Shown: positions 1 to 9,226, numbered from the stretch's first letter. The stretch: 64,000 nt of DNA from Paraburkholderia guartelaensis (GCF_004353905.1 NZ_SMOD01000017.1:105978-169977); one strand, 5' to 3'. Notes: generated by a model from the sequence alone, not told the origin. Numbers and translations: made by a program.

Positions 1-187
1 AGGAGACCGACTGGCGCAGGAAGGCCGCTGCATCGCGCGCGAGCAGCGTACGGCTGCGCGCATCGAGCGCTTCGCGCTGCCATGCGCGGCGGCGGCCGGT
101 GAGGTTCGTATCGCTCTCCGACTGGGCGACGGCGCGCTCAACGTGTTCGCCGCGGGCGTCCATCGATTCGAGGCTCGATGGGCTCAT
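1..187 (-). CDS. Partial PLP-fold (class III aminotransferase-like) enzyme, N-terminus only
   Basis: The ATG at 187 overlaps the phnV stop (ATGA) and opens a frame that stays open to the window edge, giving 62 residues. The readable part contains RRRAWQREALDARSRTLLARD followed by AAAFLRQSVS, which I recognise as the N-terminal pattern of the class III aminotransferase-like proteins found in phosphonate operons. One characterised member, PbfA, is an (R)-1-hydroxy-2-aminoethylphosphonate ammonia-lyase that makes phosphonoacetaldehyde. The four-base overlap with the phn transporter genes supports a role in the same pathway. The catalytic domain lies outside the window, so the exact enzyme is inference. 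Confidence 0.6.
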   Translation of the reverse strand, partial: MSPSSLESMDARGEHVERAVAQSESDTNLTGRRRAWQREALDARSRTLLARDAAAFLRQSVS

Positions 188-984
188 CAGCGCACCGCCG
201 CTTTGGTCGAGACGCGCGAGAGCGCGAGCAGCACGAGGAGCGTGCCACCACCCAGCACCATCGTGAGGGTCGACGCATCGAAGATCGCACCGCGGTCGGA
301 CAGCGCGAAGATGCCGACGGGCAGCGTGACCCAGCCAGGCGGATAGATCATCAGAGTCGCGCCCAGTTCGCCCATCGACAATGCGAAGCTGAGGCTGAAC
401 GACGCTAGCAGATACGGCGCGATGAGCGGCAGTGTCACGCGGGTCAACTGGTAGAACGGCCGCGCGCCGAGGCTTTCGGCGACCTCGCCATACTCCGGCG
501 CGAGCCGCGAGAGCCCCGCGGACACATTGCCGTACGTGAAGGCCGAAATCAGCAGGAAATGGGCGAGAAACACGATCGACGCCGTGCCGTTGAGCAGGAC
601 GGGCGGCTGGCTGAACGCGACGAGCAGCCCGAGCCCGATGGAAACCGACGGCACCGCGCTCGGCACGAAGAATACGACGTCGAGAACGCGCTTCGGCATG
701 CCCTTCATGCCGCGCAACGCGAGCGCCGCCCATGTGCCGCTCACGAGCGCCGCCGCACTGGCCAGCGCCCCGGTGAGCACGCTCACGCGCAACTGGTCGG
801 CCGAATCCGTGTGGAACACCCGCGCGTAGTGGGCGAGCGTGAGGTGGCTCGGCAGGATGCCGTTCCACTGTCCGCTCACGCTGGCGAGCGCGATCATCGC
901 GACCGGCAATCCATAGATCGCGGCGAAAAGCAGCGCCGTCGCACTCCAGGTCGACACCTTTGCCCATTTAGCCCAAAGCAGCAC
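187..984 (-). CDS. phnV: 2-aminoethylphosphonate ABC transporter permease PhnV
   Basis: A 265-residue inner-membrane permease of the binding-protein-dependent family. It has about six hydrophobic segments and the EAA-type cytoplasmic loop around EVAESLGARPFYQLTRVTLP, which contacts the ATPase. It is the second permease of a pair. Its ATG lies 17 bases inside the end of phnU, so the two are translationally coupled. With PhnS, PhnT and PhnU it would import 2-aminoethylphosphonate or related phosphonates. Assignment as PhnV rather than a generic putrescine/spermidine-type permease rests on the neighbouring phnW, phnA and phnY genes. Confidence 0.85.
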   Translation of the reverse strand: MLLWAKWAKVSTWSATALLFAAIYGLPVAMIALASVSGQWNGILPSHLTLAHYARVFHTDSADQLRVSVLTGALASAAALVSGTWAALALRGMKGMPKRVLDVVFFVPSAVPSVSIGLGLLVAFSQPPVLLNGTASIVFLAHFLLISAFTYGNVSAGLSRLAPEYGEVAESLGARPFYQLTRVTLPLIAPYLLASFSLSFALSMGELGATLMIYPPGWVTLPVGIFALSDRGAIFDASTLTMVLGGGTLLVLLALSRVSTKAAVR

Positions 985-1864
985 GGCGACCTCCGCAAAG
1001 TGACACGACTGTCCGGTAGCAGGCGTAGAGCCCGAGCGACAGCGCGATGTTGATGACGGCGATCACGCAGGCCGTGGTGTAGTCGAACTCCTGAATCGCC
1101 TTGCCGTAGATGAGCAGCGGCAGGGTGATTACGTCTTTCGCGCCGATGAACAGCACGATGCCGAACTCGTTGACGGTCAGCAGCAGGCAGAGGCTGCCGC
1201 CAGCAAGCAGCGCGGGCAACGCGGCGGGCAGGATGATCTGCCGGATGATGCGCAGCGGCTTTGCGCCGAGACTGCTCGCCACTTCGATCTGCGCGTTGTC
1301 GATCTGCGAGAAGCAGGCAAGCAGCGGGCGCATGATGAACGGCGTATAGACCGTCACCTCGGAGAGCACGACGCCCCACTGCGTGTACAGGAAGTCGACG
1401 GGCGGCAGGCTCAGGTGGAAGAACGTCATCAGCGATTGGTTCAACAGACCCGCCGAGCCGTACACGAACGTGAAGGCGAGCGCGACGAGGAAGGTTGGCA
1501 GTGCGATGAAAGTATCGATCAGCCGGCCGACGAAGCGCGCCCCGGGAAACGGCACGAATGCGATCACGAGCGAGAACACGAAGCCCAGCACGAGGCAGCC
1601 CGCCGACGCGCTGACCGCAATGGCGATCGTGTGATAAAGGCCGCTCAGGAACTGTCGCGAATGCAGCACGGCGGCGAAATTTGCGAGCGTGAGTGTGTGA
1701 GTGCTGGAGTCGGTCCCGCCGCCCAGCGCCTGCAGCGCGATGAGGCCGAACGGGTAGAAGAAGATTGCCGCCAGCACCACGAGCGGCGGCGCGATCCAGA
1801 GGCCGCGCCAGCTGGCCGGGGAGCGGCCGGCCGGCGCGGGCGGAGCAATGACGAGATCAGCCAT
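968..1864 (-). CDS. phnU: 2-aminoethylphosphonate ABC transporter permease PhnU
   Basis: A 298-residue membrane permease partnering PhnV. The frame is open further upstream, but that extension is arginine-rich and lies over phnT. The start at 1864 (MADLVIAPPAPAG) gives the usual length and an 8-base overlap with the phnT stop. Hydrophobic helices begin near residue 25. The EAA-loop pattern EVASSLGAKPLRIIRQIILP is clear in the second half. It is the first of the two permeases in the phnSTUV importer. The substrate is inferred from the operon; the family alone would only say ABC permease. Confidence 0.85.
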   Translation of the reverse strand: MADLVIAPPAPAGRSPASWRGLWIAPPLVVLAAIFFYPFGLIALQALGGGTDSSTHTLTLANFAAVLHSRQFLSGLYHTIAIAVSASAGCLVLGFVFSLVIAFVPFPGARFVGRLIDTFIALPTFLVALAFTFVYGSAGLLNQSLMTFFHLSLPPVDFLYTQWGVVLSEVTVYTPFIMRPLLACFSQIDNAQIEVASSLGAKPLRIIRQIILPAALPALLAGGSLCLLLTVNEFGIVLFIGAKDVITLPLLIYGKAIQEFDYTTACVIAVINIALSLGLYACYRTVVSLCGGRRAALG

Positions 1865-3011
1865 GGCCTTCGACCTCCGGTACGAGCGTGACGTCCGCCG
1901 CGTCGAAATGAACGGACATCGCAGTGCCGGGCTCCGGCGGACTTTCGAGCGGCGCACGCGTGAGACGCAGCACCTCGCCGCCGACATCGAGCACGACGCT
2001 GTGCAATTCGCCGAGCCATTGCACGCTCTGCACGACGCCCGTCACGCGATTGGACGCTTCCGTGCGCGGCCTGAAATGCAGATCGTGCGGCCGCACGCAC
2101 ACATAACACGCGCTGGCGGCGGCCAGGCCGTGATGATTGCGCCCGACGATCGAGAAGTCCCCGCAGCGCACCCGTGCGTAGCCGTTGGTCGTGGGCTCCA
2201 GTTGCTGCGCCGGCAACACGTTCGCACGCCCGAGGAATTCGGCCGCAAAACGGTTCGGCGGATGCCGGTAGAGCCCCTGCGTCTCGCCGTGGGCCACCAG
2301 CTTGCCGTCGCGCATGATGCCGATGTGGTTCGCGAGCGTGAGCGCCTCGGTCTGATCGTGCGTCACATACAGCACGGTCAGCGTGGGCAGGCTGCGATGC
2401 AGCTTCGCCAGTTCGTCGAGCATCGAGCGCCGGATCTGCGCGTCGAGCGCCGAGAGCGGTTCGTCGAGCAGCAGCACCTGGGGCTGGATCGCGAGCGCGC
2501 GCGCAATTGCCACGCGCTGCTGCTGGCCGCCGGAGAGTTCGCGCGGATAGCGCTTCGCATACTTCGACATGCCGACGAGGCCGAGGCACTCGGGCACCCG
2601 CGTGCGGATCGTGTCCGCGTCGGTGCCGCGTGCACGCAGGCCAAAGGCGACGTTGTCTTCCACGCGCATGTGCGGAAACAGCGCGTAGTTCTGCACGACC
2701 ATGCCGATGTTGCGTGCATACGGCGGCAGACGCGTCACGTCGCGCGCCCCGATCATGATGCGTCCCGCGCTCGGCTGCACGAAGCCCGCGACGGCCCGCA
2801 GCGCGGTCGTCTTGCCGGAGCCCGAGGGGCCGATGAGCGCGACGATCTCGCCGGGCTTCACGGTAAGCGTGAGTGAGTCGAGAATGGTCTGGCCGCCGTA
2901 CGTCACCGAGACATTCTCGAAGCCGATTCCGCTTGCGCCGTGCGCGACCGCCGCCGGCACCGCGGGGGCCTGTGGCGCAGGCCCGCGTTCCATGGTGAAA
3001 GTATTGGCCAT
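1857..3011 (-). CDS. phnT: 2-aminoethylphosphonate ABC transporter ATPase PhnT
   Basis: A 384-residue cytoplasmic ATPase that energises the PhnUV permease. The Walker A motif GPSGSGKT is at residues 61-68. The signature LSGGQQQRVAIARAL and Walker B LLLDEPLSALD follow in order. A C-terminal TOBE-like region after about residue 255 matches the putrescine/spermidine/iron subfamily to which PhnT belongs. The ATG shares one base with the phnS stop (TAATG), so PhnS and PhnT are coupled. A proline- and alanine-rich stretch of about 25 residues precedes the ATPase fold. It looks intact. Confidence 0.9.
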   Translation of the reverse strand: MANTFTMERGPAPQAPAVPAAVAHGASGIGFENVSVTYGGQTILDSLTLTVKPGEIVALIGPSGSGKTTALRAVAGFVQPSAGRIMIGARDVTRLPPYARNIGMVVQNYALFPHMRVEDNVAFGLRARGTDADTIRTRVPECLGLVGMSKYAKRYPRELSGGQQQRVAIARALAIQPQVLLLDEPLSALDAQIRRSMLDELAKLHRSLPTLTVLYVTHDQTEALTLANHIGIMRDGKLVAHGETQGLYRHPPNRFAAEFLGRANVLPAQQLEPTTNGYARVRCGDFSIVGRNHHGLAAASACYVCVRPHDLHFRPRTEASNRVTGVVQSVQWLGELHSVVLDVGGEVLRLTRAPLESPPEPGTAMSVHFDAADVTLVPEVEGHG

Positions 3012-4042
3012 TAGTTGCTCGAGATCGCCTGGTTGTAAGTAGCCACGTCGGACTTCAGGTCGTGCATGACCTGGTTCCAGTCGGGCTCCCAGATTTCGAC
3101 GCCCTGCAGCATCGCGCTGAGCGTCTTGAAGTTGGCGTCGGTGGGATGCACGTCGGTGCGCACGGGCATGCCATAGGCGGACTTGCTCACGTCCTGCTGG
3201 GCCTCGGCGCTCAGGAGGAAGTCGATCAGCTTCTTGCCGTTGTCCGTGTGCGGCGCGCCGGCGACGAGACCGATGTAGTAGGGCAGCGAGAACGTGGCGC
3301 GGCGCCCGCTCGGGCCGGCGGGGAAGAAGACCGAAATGTTCGGGTTGTCGCGCATCTGCGAGAGGTTCATCTGCAGATCGCCGTTGGCGACGTAGAGTTC
3401 GCCCTTGTTCACGAGCGCCGTGAGCTTGCCCGTGGAAGCGGACGGTCCGAGATTGTTCACCTGGAGCTTGCGCAGATACGCGAAGCCACCGTCCTTGCCG
3501 TCGAACGCGTGGAAAGTCTGCAACATGAGCGCAGTACCATCACCGGCCTGGCCCGGCGTCGAGTACTGCACCTTCTGCTTGAACTGCGGCGCGAGCAGGT
3601 CCGTGTAGGCCTTGGGTGCGCTCTTGAGCACTGCGGAGTTGTAGATGAACGTGGGGTAGTTGTCGACCATGGCGACATACAACCCCTTGGCGTCCTTGTC
3701 GCGCGCGGCGATCTTGTCGGCGCCAGCCGGAGAGTAGGGCTGCAGCAGGCCGTCGGCCGCGGCCTTCTGCATGAATGGCGGCAACGTCACGAGCACGTCG
3801 GCCTGAATATTCGACTTCTCCTTGCCGAGGCGATCCACCACGCCGCTCGACCCGGCTTCGATATATTGCACCTTGATGCCCGTTGCCTTCGTGAAGGCTT
3901 CGAACTGGTTGCCGAACCAGCTGGGCGTGCCGTCGTGCAGACCGTCCGCGCTGTAGATGGTCACGACGCCGGATTGTGCATGCACGGAGCCCGCTGCAAA
4001 GGCGAAGGCACAGGTCACCGCGGCGATCAGTTGAGTTTTCAT
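3011..4042 (-). CDS. phnS: 2-aminoethylphosphonate-binding periplasmic protein PhnS
   Basis: A 343-residue periplasmic solute-binding protein. The start at 4042 gives a clean signal peptide (MKTQLIAAVTCAFAFAAGS) with likely cleavage after the VHA at residue 22. The reading frame continues upstream, but that part is arginine-rich shadow of phnY. The mature protein has the iron/polyamine-type fold seen in PhnS proteins, beginning VVTIYSADGLHDG. It would deliver phosphonate to PhnUV. An 88-base gap separates it from phnY; a GGAAGG-type ribosome site (TTCCTT on the plus strand) sits just before the start. Confidence 0.88.
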   Translation of the reverse strand: MKTQLIAAVTCAFAFAAGSVHAQSGVVTIYSADGLHDGTPSWFGNQFEAFTKATGIKVQYIEAGSSGVVDRLGKEKSNIQADVLVTLPPFMQKAAADGLLQPYSPAGADKIAARDKDAKGLYVAMVDNYPTFIYNSAVLKSAPKAYTDLLAPQFKQKVQYSTPGQAGDGTALMLQTFHAFDGKDGGFAYLRKLQVNNLGPSASTGKLTALVNKGELYVANGDLQMNLSQMRDNPNISVFFPAGPSGRRATFSLPYYIGLVAGAPHTDNGKKLIDFLLSAEAQQDVSKSAYGMPVRTDVHPTDANFKTLSAMLQGVEIWEPDWNQVMHDLKSDVATYNQAISSN

Positions 4043-4131
4043 ATTCAACCTTCCTTGAGTTCGGATGCTGAAAAAAACCTCGTAGGGCCGCGCGCTGGCG
4101 GCTTGCGTCGCAATCCTGCCGGTTGCTGCAG

Positions 4132-5580
4132 TTATTCCCAGGGCATGGACCAGGTCCTGACGTTGGTGTAGCTCTTCATCGCCTCGACCATGCCTTCCTT
4201 GTAGCCGTTGCCGGAGTCCTTGATGCCTCCGAACGGCGACATCTCGGTGCGATAACCCGGCACTTCCCAGACGTTCACGGTGCCGACCTCGAGCGCGTTG
4301 ACGAACTTCGTGGTGTAGTCGAGCCGGTTCGTGCAGACGCCCGAGGAGAGACCGTACGCGGTCGAGTTCGAGATGCGGATGATGTCGTCGATCTGGTTGG
4401 GAACGCGAATGATCGGGATGACCGGGCCGAAGGTCTCCTCGCGCACGAGTTCGCAGTCGTAGGGCACGTGATCGACGACGGTGGGGGCGAACAGCGCGCC
4501 CTGACGCGGGGCGCCGTAGAGCACGCGTGCGCCGTGCGCTTCGGCGTCGGCCACGCGGCGCTCGAACAGTTGCGCGGCCGCTTCGTTGATGACCGTCCCC
4601 ACGTCGACGCTCGGGTCCATCGGGTCGCCGCATTTGAGCTTCTTCGCGTGCACGAGCACACGTTCGACGAAGGCATCCGCCACGCTTTCCACCACGAGAA
4701 TGCGCTTGACCGCCGTGCAGCGCTGGCCGGAATTCTTGGTCGCGCCCGTCACCGCGAGCAGTGCGGCGCGGTCGAGGTCGGCGTCTTCCATGACGATGAG
4801 CGGGTCGTTACCGCCCAGTTCCAGCACGGTGCGGCGGTAGCCCGCGTGCTGCGCGATGTACTTGCCCACGCGTACCGAGCCGGTGAACGTGACCAGGTCG
4901 CAATGCGGGTCCGTGATCATGCTGTCGCCCATCGTGCGCGGATTGCCGGTGACGACGCTCAGCATCTCGGGCGGCAGGCCCGCTTCGTAGAGCACGTCGG
5001 CGAGGGCGAGCGCAGTGAGCGGCGTGAGCTCGGTGGGCTTGAGCACCACCCGGTTGTTGGTCGCGATGGCCGGCGCGAGCTTGTGGCTCACCATGTTCAG
5101 CGGATGGTTGAACGGCGTGATGGCGGAAATCACGCCGAGCAGCGGCAGACGTGTCGTGAAGATCTTGCGGTTCTTCCCGTTCGGGCTGATGTCGCACGAG
5201 TAGACTTCGCCATCGTCCTTGATCGTGAGTTGCGCGGCAAACGACCAGACGTCGTAGGCACGGCTTGCTTCGTAGAGCGAATCTTTCCAGCACAGACCCG
5301 ACTCCGCAGTGATGAGGCGCGCGAAGTCCTCCTTGCGGTCGCGCAGCGCTTCGGCGGTGGTCTGGAGGATGCGCTGGCGCTCGAAGCGCGTGAGGTGCGG
5401 GCGTGCGGCGTGAGCTTTGGCGAATGCTTCCTGCACGTGTTCGGGGCGGCCCGCAGGCACGGTGCCGACCACTTCGTTCGTATAGGGGTTGAAGACTTCG
5501 ATCACTTCGTCGGTCGAGACCTGCCGGCCGGCGATGCGCATGGACTCCTGCTTGAATGCGGGTTTGGTCATGACGTTCAT
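4132..5580 (-). CDS. phnY: Phosphonoacetaldehyde dehydrogenase PhnY
   Basis: A 482-residue aldehyde dehydrogenase that oxidises phosphonoacetaldehyde to phosphonoacetate with NAD. The catalytic cysteine is C288 in KNSGQRCTAV and the general-base glutamate is E254 in TVLELGGNDP. The oxyanion-hole asparagine lies in TPFNHP near residue 158. The protein covers the full family length. It sits between phnA and phnS on the same strand, which is the phnW-A-Y route rather than the phnWX route; no phnX is seen here. The ATG at 5580 has GAGG nine bases upstream. Confidence 0.92.
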   Translation of the reverse strand: MNVMTKPAFKQESMRIAGRQVSTDEVIEVFNPYTNEVVGTVPAGRPEHVQEAFAKAHAARPHLTRFERQRILQTTAEALRDRKEDFARLITAESGLCWKDSLYEASRAYDVWSFAAQLTIKDDGEVYSCDISPNGKNRKIFTTRLPLLGVISAITPFNHPLNMVSHKLAPAIATNNRVVLKPTELTPLTALALADVLYEAGLPPEMLSVVTGNPRTMGDSMITDPHCDLVTFTGSVRVGKYIAQHAGYRRTVLELGGNDPLIVMEDADLDRAALLAVTGATKNSGQRCTAVKRILVVESVADAFVERVLVHAKKLKCGDPMDPSVDVGTVINEAAAQLFERRVADAEAHGARVLYGAPRQGALFAPTVVDHVPYDCELVREETFGPVIPIIRVPNQIDDIIRISNSTAYGLSSGVCTNRLDYTTKFVNALEVGTVNVWEVPGYRTEMSPFGGIKDSGNGYKEGMVEAMKSYTNVRTWSMPWE

Positions 5581-5667
5581 CGCATACCTCGTTCTATGAT
5601 CCGGTTGGGCACGCCCCTTCGCAAATGCGAGCGGCGGCGTGCGGGGGCCTTCGTGTTGATACGTGTG

Positions 5668-6939
5668 TCAAGCGGCGGCGGCTTGTGCGACGTGGTTCAG
5701 CGCGACATCGAAAATGTCGAAATTGCGCAGAGCGCGGCCCTGCGGCCAGTCGGTCTTGCGGTTGACGATGAGCGGCACGTCCTGCTCCGAGATCCCGCCA
5801 TGCGAGCGCAGCGGTTCAGTCAGGCCGGAGAAGTCGTGGCGCGCGGCGCTCGTGCCGAACACCTTGGCGCGCGTGCCGACCACGACGATGTCGCCGATCC
5901 GGTCGGGCGGCAGTTCGAAGCGTTCGCACGCGGCATCGCTCGTTAGCGCGAGTTCCACGCCCGCGGTGTTGCGCAGCTTGTCGAGCAGCGTCGCCGCGCC
6001 GGCCGCGTCGGTGCCCTCGGGCAGGTAGACGGTGGCGAACGAGCCGAGCGCACCATGGTGCGCGACGTAGGGATCGGTGATCGGCAGGATCACGCGCGCG
6101 CGGCCCTTGCCTGTCCACTCGTCGAACAGATCCTGGAGGTAGAGCACGTCGGGCTCGCCGCTCGCACGGTGCTTGTCGTTCATGCCATGGTCCGCCGTGA
6201 TCGCGAGTACGCAGCCTGCCGCGTCGAGTTCGCCCACGTAACGGTCGAACATCGCGTAGAAGTCGTTCGCTTTCGGCGCGCCGGGTGCAGCTTTGTGCTG
6301 CACGTAGTCGGTCGTCGAGAGATACATCAGGTCGGGGCGAAACGTATCGAGCAGCTTGACGCCGGCGGCGAACACGAACTCGGAGAGATCGGCGGAGTAG
6401 ACGTCGGGCAGCGGCTTGCCGACGAACGCGAGCACGTCGCCGAGACCGTTTTGCTCGCGTGTCGCCTGATCGGCCTTTTCGGCCGAGAACGCGATGGCGC
6501 GGCCGCTCGCGAAGTCGAGCCCCTTGCCGAGCAGCGTGCGCAGTTTGTCCTTCGCGGTGACGACCGCCACTTTCGCGCCGGCGTCGTGGAACGCAGCGAA
6601 GATCGTCGGAGCGCGCAGGAAACGCGCCTCGTTCATCATGACTTCCTCGCCGCTTGCCCGGTCGTAGAAGTAGTTGCCCGCGATGCCGTGCACTTTCGGC
6701 GGGCGGCCCGTGAGGATCGAGAGATTGTTCGGGTTGGTGAAGCTTGGAATCACGCATTGCGCAATGCGGCTCGTGCCGCTGCGCAGCAGCTTCGCCAGAT
6801 GCGGCGCGCGGCCTGCCTTGATGGCTTCCTCGATATACGCCGGCTCGGAGCCGTCGAGGCAGATCACCACGACGGGTGCGGCGGGAAAGCGGTATTCGCG
6901 GCCGTTCACGGCCACTGCGGTGTCATTCAGCGTGCTCAT
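5668..6939 (-). CDS. phnA: Phosphonoacetate hydrolase PhnA
   Basis: A 423-residue alkaline-phosphatase-superfamily enzyme that cleaves the C-P bond of phosphonoacetate to acetate and phosphate. The start at 6939 has GGAG seven bases upstream and puts D29 (CLDGSEP) and the nucleophile T68 (PSFTNPN) at the same numbers I recall for the Sinorhizobium meliloti enzyme. The other metal ligands are visible: the D and H of STTDYVQHKA, the D and H of ITADHGMND, and the H of SHGGISEQ. The frame extends far upstream through phnW as a shadow only. It follows phnW by 11 bases. Confidence 0.93.
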   Translation of the reverse strand: MSTLNDTAVAVNGREYRFPAAPVVVICLDGSEPAYIEEAIKAGRAPHLAKLLRSGTSRIAQCVIPSFTNPNNLSILTGRPPKVHGIAGNYFYDRASGEEVMMNEARFLRAPTIFAAFHDAGAKVAVVTAKDKLRTLLGKGLDFASGRAIAFSAEKADQATREQNGLGDVLAFVGKPLPDVYSADLSEFVFAAGVKLLDTFRPDLMYLSTTDYVQHKAAPGAPKANDFYAMFDRYVGELDAAGCVLAITADHGMNDKHRASGEPDVLYLQDLFDEWTGKGRARVILPITDPYVAHHGALGSFATVYLPEGTDAAGAATLLDKLRNTAGVELALTSDAACERFELPPDRIGDIVVVGTRAKVFGTSAARHDFSGLTEPLRSHGGISEQDVPLIVNRKTDWPQGRALRNFDIFDVALNHVAQAAAA

Positions 6940-6950
6940 TGCATCTCCAT

Positions 6951-8111
6951 TCAGGCTGTTTTTTCGATCTGGCCGACCATGCCCATTTCCTCGAGGACTT
7001 CGCCGATCGCGGCGAGTGCGGCGCGAATTTCCTTTTCGCCGATCCGGCCAATACAGCCGATGCGGAACGAGTCGGCCACAGTGAGCTTGCCCGGGTAGAT
7101 CACGAAGCCGCGCGCCTTCAAACTCTCGTAGAACTGGGCAAAGACGAAGCGCGGGTCCTCGGGCATGTGGAACGTGACGATGATCGGCGCCTGCAGCGAG
7201 TCTGCGAGCAGTGGCCTGAAGCCGAGCGCGCGCATGCCGTCGAGCAGCATCCGGCAGTTGTTGCGATAGCGTCCGCCGCGACCGGTTACACCGCCTTCGG
7301 CATCGAACTCCTCGAGCGCCTGGTGGAAGGCAACGATCACGTGCGTGGGCGGCGTGAAGCGGTACTGGCTCGTCTTCTCCATATTGAGCCACTGGTCGTG
7401 CAGGTCGAGCACGAGCGTGGTGGCGTTGCCCTGCGTGCGCTTGAGCGCCTCGACCCGGCAGATCACGAAGCCGAGGCCCGGTACACCTTCGATGCACTTG
7501 TTGGACGACGCGGCGACCGCGTCGATGTGCATGGCCCGCACGTCGATGGGCAGCGCGCCGAAGGCACTCATCGAATCGACGAGATAGCCCTTGCCGTATC
7601 TCGCCGCGAGCGCGCCGATCTGCGCGATGGGGTTGAGAATGCCCGAGGTCGTCTCGCAGTGAACGGTAAACACGTGCGTGATGGACGGGTTGCTCGCCAG
7701 CAGCGCTTCGACCGCGGCGAGGTCCGGCGGCGTGTCTTCCGCGGTTTCGTGCACCACGGTCCTGCGCCCGGCGATATCGAGAATGCGCTTCGCCCGCTTG
7801 CCGTAGGCGCCATTGATCAGCACCAGCACTTCACCATCGGCTGGCACGAAAGTCGTGAGCATGGCCTCGACGGCGAATGTGCCCGAGCCTTGCATGGGCA
7901 CTGTCGCCCAGTCATCGGAACCATTCGCAATCCTGACGAGTCGCGTGAGCACTGAGCGGTTGATTTCGATGAAGTTCGCATCGCGCGAGCCCCAGTCGTG
8001 AACCATCGCCGCTTTGACGGTGCGTGAGGTGGTGAGTGGACCGGGTGTGAGCAGCAGCGGGTCGCCGGTTTCTGAAGTTGCAGGGGAGGAAGCCGTGGAA
8101 GATGCCGTCAT
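6951..8111 (-). CDS. phnW: 2-aminoethylphosphonate--pyruvate transaminase PhnW
   Basis: A 386-residue class V PLP aminotransferase that transfers the amino group of 2-aminoethylphosphonate to pyruvate, giving phosphonoacetaldehyde and alanine. The PLP lysine is K205 in AASSNKCIEG, preceded by the cofactor-binding D179 in YLVDSMSAFG. The N-terminal LLLTPGPLTTS motif is typical. About 17 residues of serine- and threonine-rich sequence precede it. It is the first gene of the catabolic operon, so its upstream region (8112-8343) should hold the main promoter and carries a candidate operator near 8201. Confidence 0.93.
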   Translation of the reverse strand: MTASSTASSPATSETGDPLLLTPGPLTTSRTVKAAMVHDWGSRDANFIEINRSVLTRLVRIANGSDDWATVPMQGSGTFAVEAMLTTFVPADGEVLVLINGAYGKRAKRILDIAGRRTVVHETAEDTPPDLAAVEALLASNPSITHVFTVHCETTSGILNPIAQIGALAARYGKGYLVDSMSAFGALPIDVRAMHIDAVAASSNKCIEGVPGLGFVICRVEALKRTQGNATTLVLDLHDQWLNMEKTSQYRFTPPTHVIVAFHQALEEFDAEGGVTGRGGRYRNNCRMLLDGMRALGFRPLLADSLQAPIIVTFHMPEDPRFVFAQFYESLKARGFVIYPGKLTVADSFRIGCIGRIGEKEIRAALAAIGEVLEEMGMVGQIEKTA

Positions 8112-8200
8112 GGGGTGTCTCCGTGAAGGTCTGTTCTGACTGTCTGACTGCGTGTTGAAGTCACTTTAGGACGTGCAACAAAAACAGTCAATACGCCACT

Positions 8201-8212
8201 ATTTGCCACAAC
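8201..8212 (-). promoter_or_regulatory. Candidate DeoR operator upstream of phnW
   Basis: On the minus strand this reads TTGTGGCAAAT, followed by AGTGGCG. The same 11-mer occurs at 9359-9369 on the plus strand before the flavoenzyme gene. It lies about 90 bases upstream of the phnW start, in the only sizeable non-coding gap before the operon. DeoR-family repressors often use short direct repeats spaced by about a helical turn. Binding is inferred. Confidence 0.45.
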
Positions 8213-8343
8213 ACCAGGGGATACGCGAATGCGCTGGCAGTGACTGCGTCAGATGCGCCGCGGCAAGCGGCAGCGCCACCCGGCACTGCGTGCGAGCAGA
8301 GGAATGACTTGCGGATGGATGGGCAAACGCCCGTGTGTGCGGG

Positions 8344-9165
8344 TTAGCGCTCGCCGTTCGCGACGATCACTCGCCACTGCTGGAGTTCGAACGCACGAGC
8401 GATACGCGGGGGCGGCGGCGCGTCGACGACGACGCCTGCGATGTGCGGCACGGGCGTGATCCGCACGGGCGTGCCGTGCTCGAACTTGGTGTGGTCGGCG
8501 AGCACGTAGACCGCTTTGCCGGCGTTCATCATCAGATGCCGCTGCTCGGCGGCGAGCCGTGAGTAGTCGGTGAATTCGCCTTCTGGCGAGATACCGCTCA
8601 CGCCGAGAAAAACGAGGTCGACGCGATAGTGGGCGAGCGCGGTCATCGTCTCGATGCCGAATGCCGCTTCATCGTTCGGCTCGATGTCGCCGCCGAGCAC
8701 GATCACCTTCACGCCGGGCGCGCGGCACAGGAGCAGCCCGATCGGCAGGCTGTTGGTGATGACCGTGAGATCGCTGTGATTCGTGAGCGCAGCGGCGAGG
8801 CCCAACGTTGTGGAGCCCGAATCGATCAGCACGACCATGCCGTCGGCGACGAGCTGCGCCGCCGCGGCGCCGATGGCCGCCTTGCCCGCAGCGTTCGCCG
8901 CTTCGCGCGTGGCAAGCGACGGTTCGTCAACCGCGCGCTTCGCCGCGCCGCCATGGACCAGACTCACACGGCCCTGTTCCGCGAGCGCCTTCAAGTCGCG
9001 GCGGATCGTTTCGCGCGAGACGCCGAGCGTCATGCTCATGTCGGCGACACTCACTGAGCCGCTTGCATCGAGGCTTTGCAGGATGTAGTCGGTGCGTCCG
9101 ACGGCGAGACGGCGATTCAGCGGTGCGGGTGGAGCAAGAGGTGGGGCGGCGCGGTCATCTGGCAT
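8344..9165 (-). CDS. DeoR/GlpR-family transcriptional regulator, probable phosphonate regulon regulator
   Basis: A 273-residue regulator. The start at 9165 (MPDDRAAPP) has an AAGG ribosome site eight bases upstream; the longer frame lacks one. The N-terminal DeoR helix-turn-helix (SVADMSMTLGVSRETIRRDLKALAEQG) lies near residues 40-70. The C-terminal sugar-phosphate-isomerase-like sensor contains VLIDSGSTTLGLA, TVITNSL and VIVLGGDIEPND. DeoR proteins usually sense phosphorylated sugars, so a phosphonate intermediate is a reasonable but unproven ligand. It is encoded just upstream of the phn operon on the same strand, 232 bases from phnW. Confidence 0.85.
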   Translation of the reverse strand: MPDDRAAPPLAPPAPLNRRLAVGRTDYILQSLDASGSVSVADMSMTLGVSRETIRRDLKALAEQGRVSLVHGGAAKRAVDEPSLATREAANAAGKAAIGAAAAQLVADGMVVLIDSGSTTLGLAAALTNHSDLTVITNSLPIGLLLCRAPGVKVIVLGGDIEPNDEAAFGIETMTALAHYRVDLVFLGVSGISPEGEFTDYSRLAAEQRHLMMNAGKAVYVLADHTKFEHGTPVRITPVPHIAGVVVDAPPPPRIARAFELQQWRVIVANGER

Positions 9166-9226
9166 GGTGTTGCCTTTCAGGAAAGGAAAGCGCGGCGGTG
9201 CCCGTGAACTGGACGCACAAGGATAA

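Noticed and set aside
968..1987. Longer start for phnU at 1987
   Set aside because: The extra 41 residues are arginine-rich and overlap phnT; the start at 1864 gives normal length and the usual short overlap.
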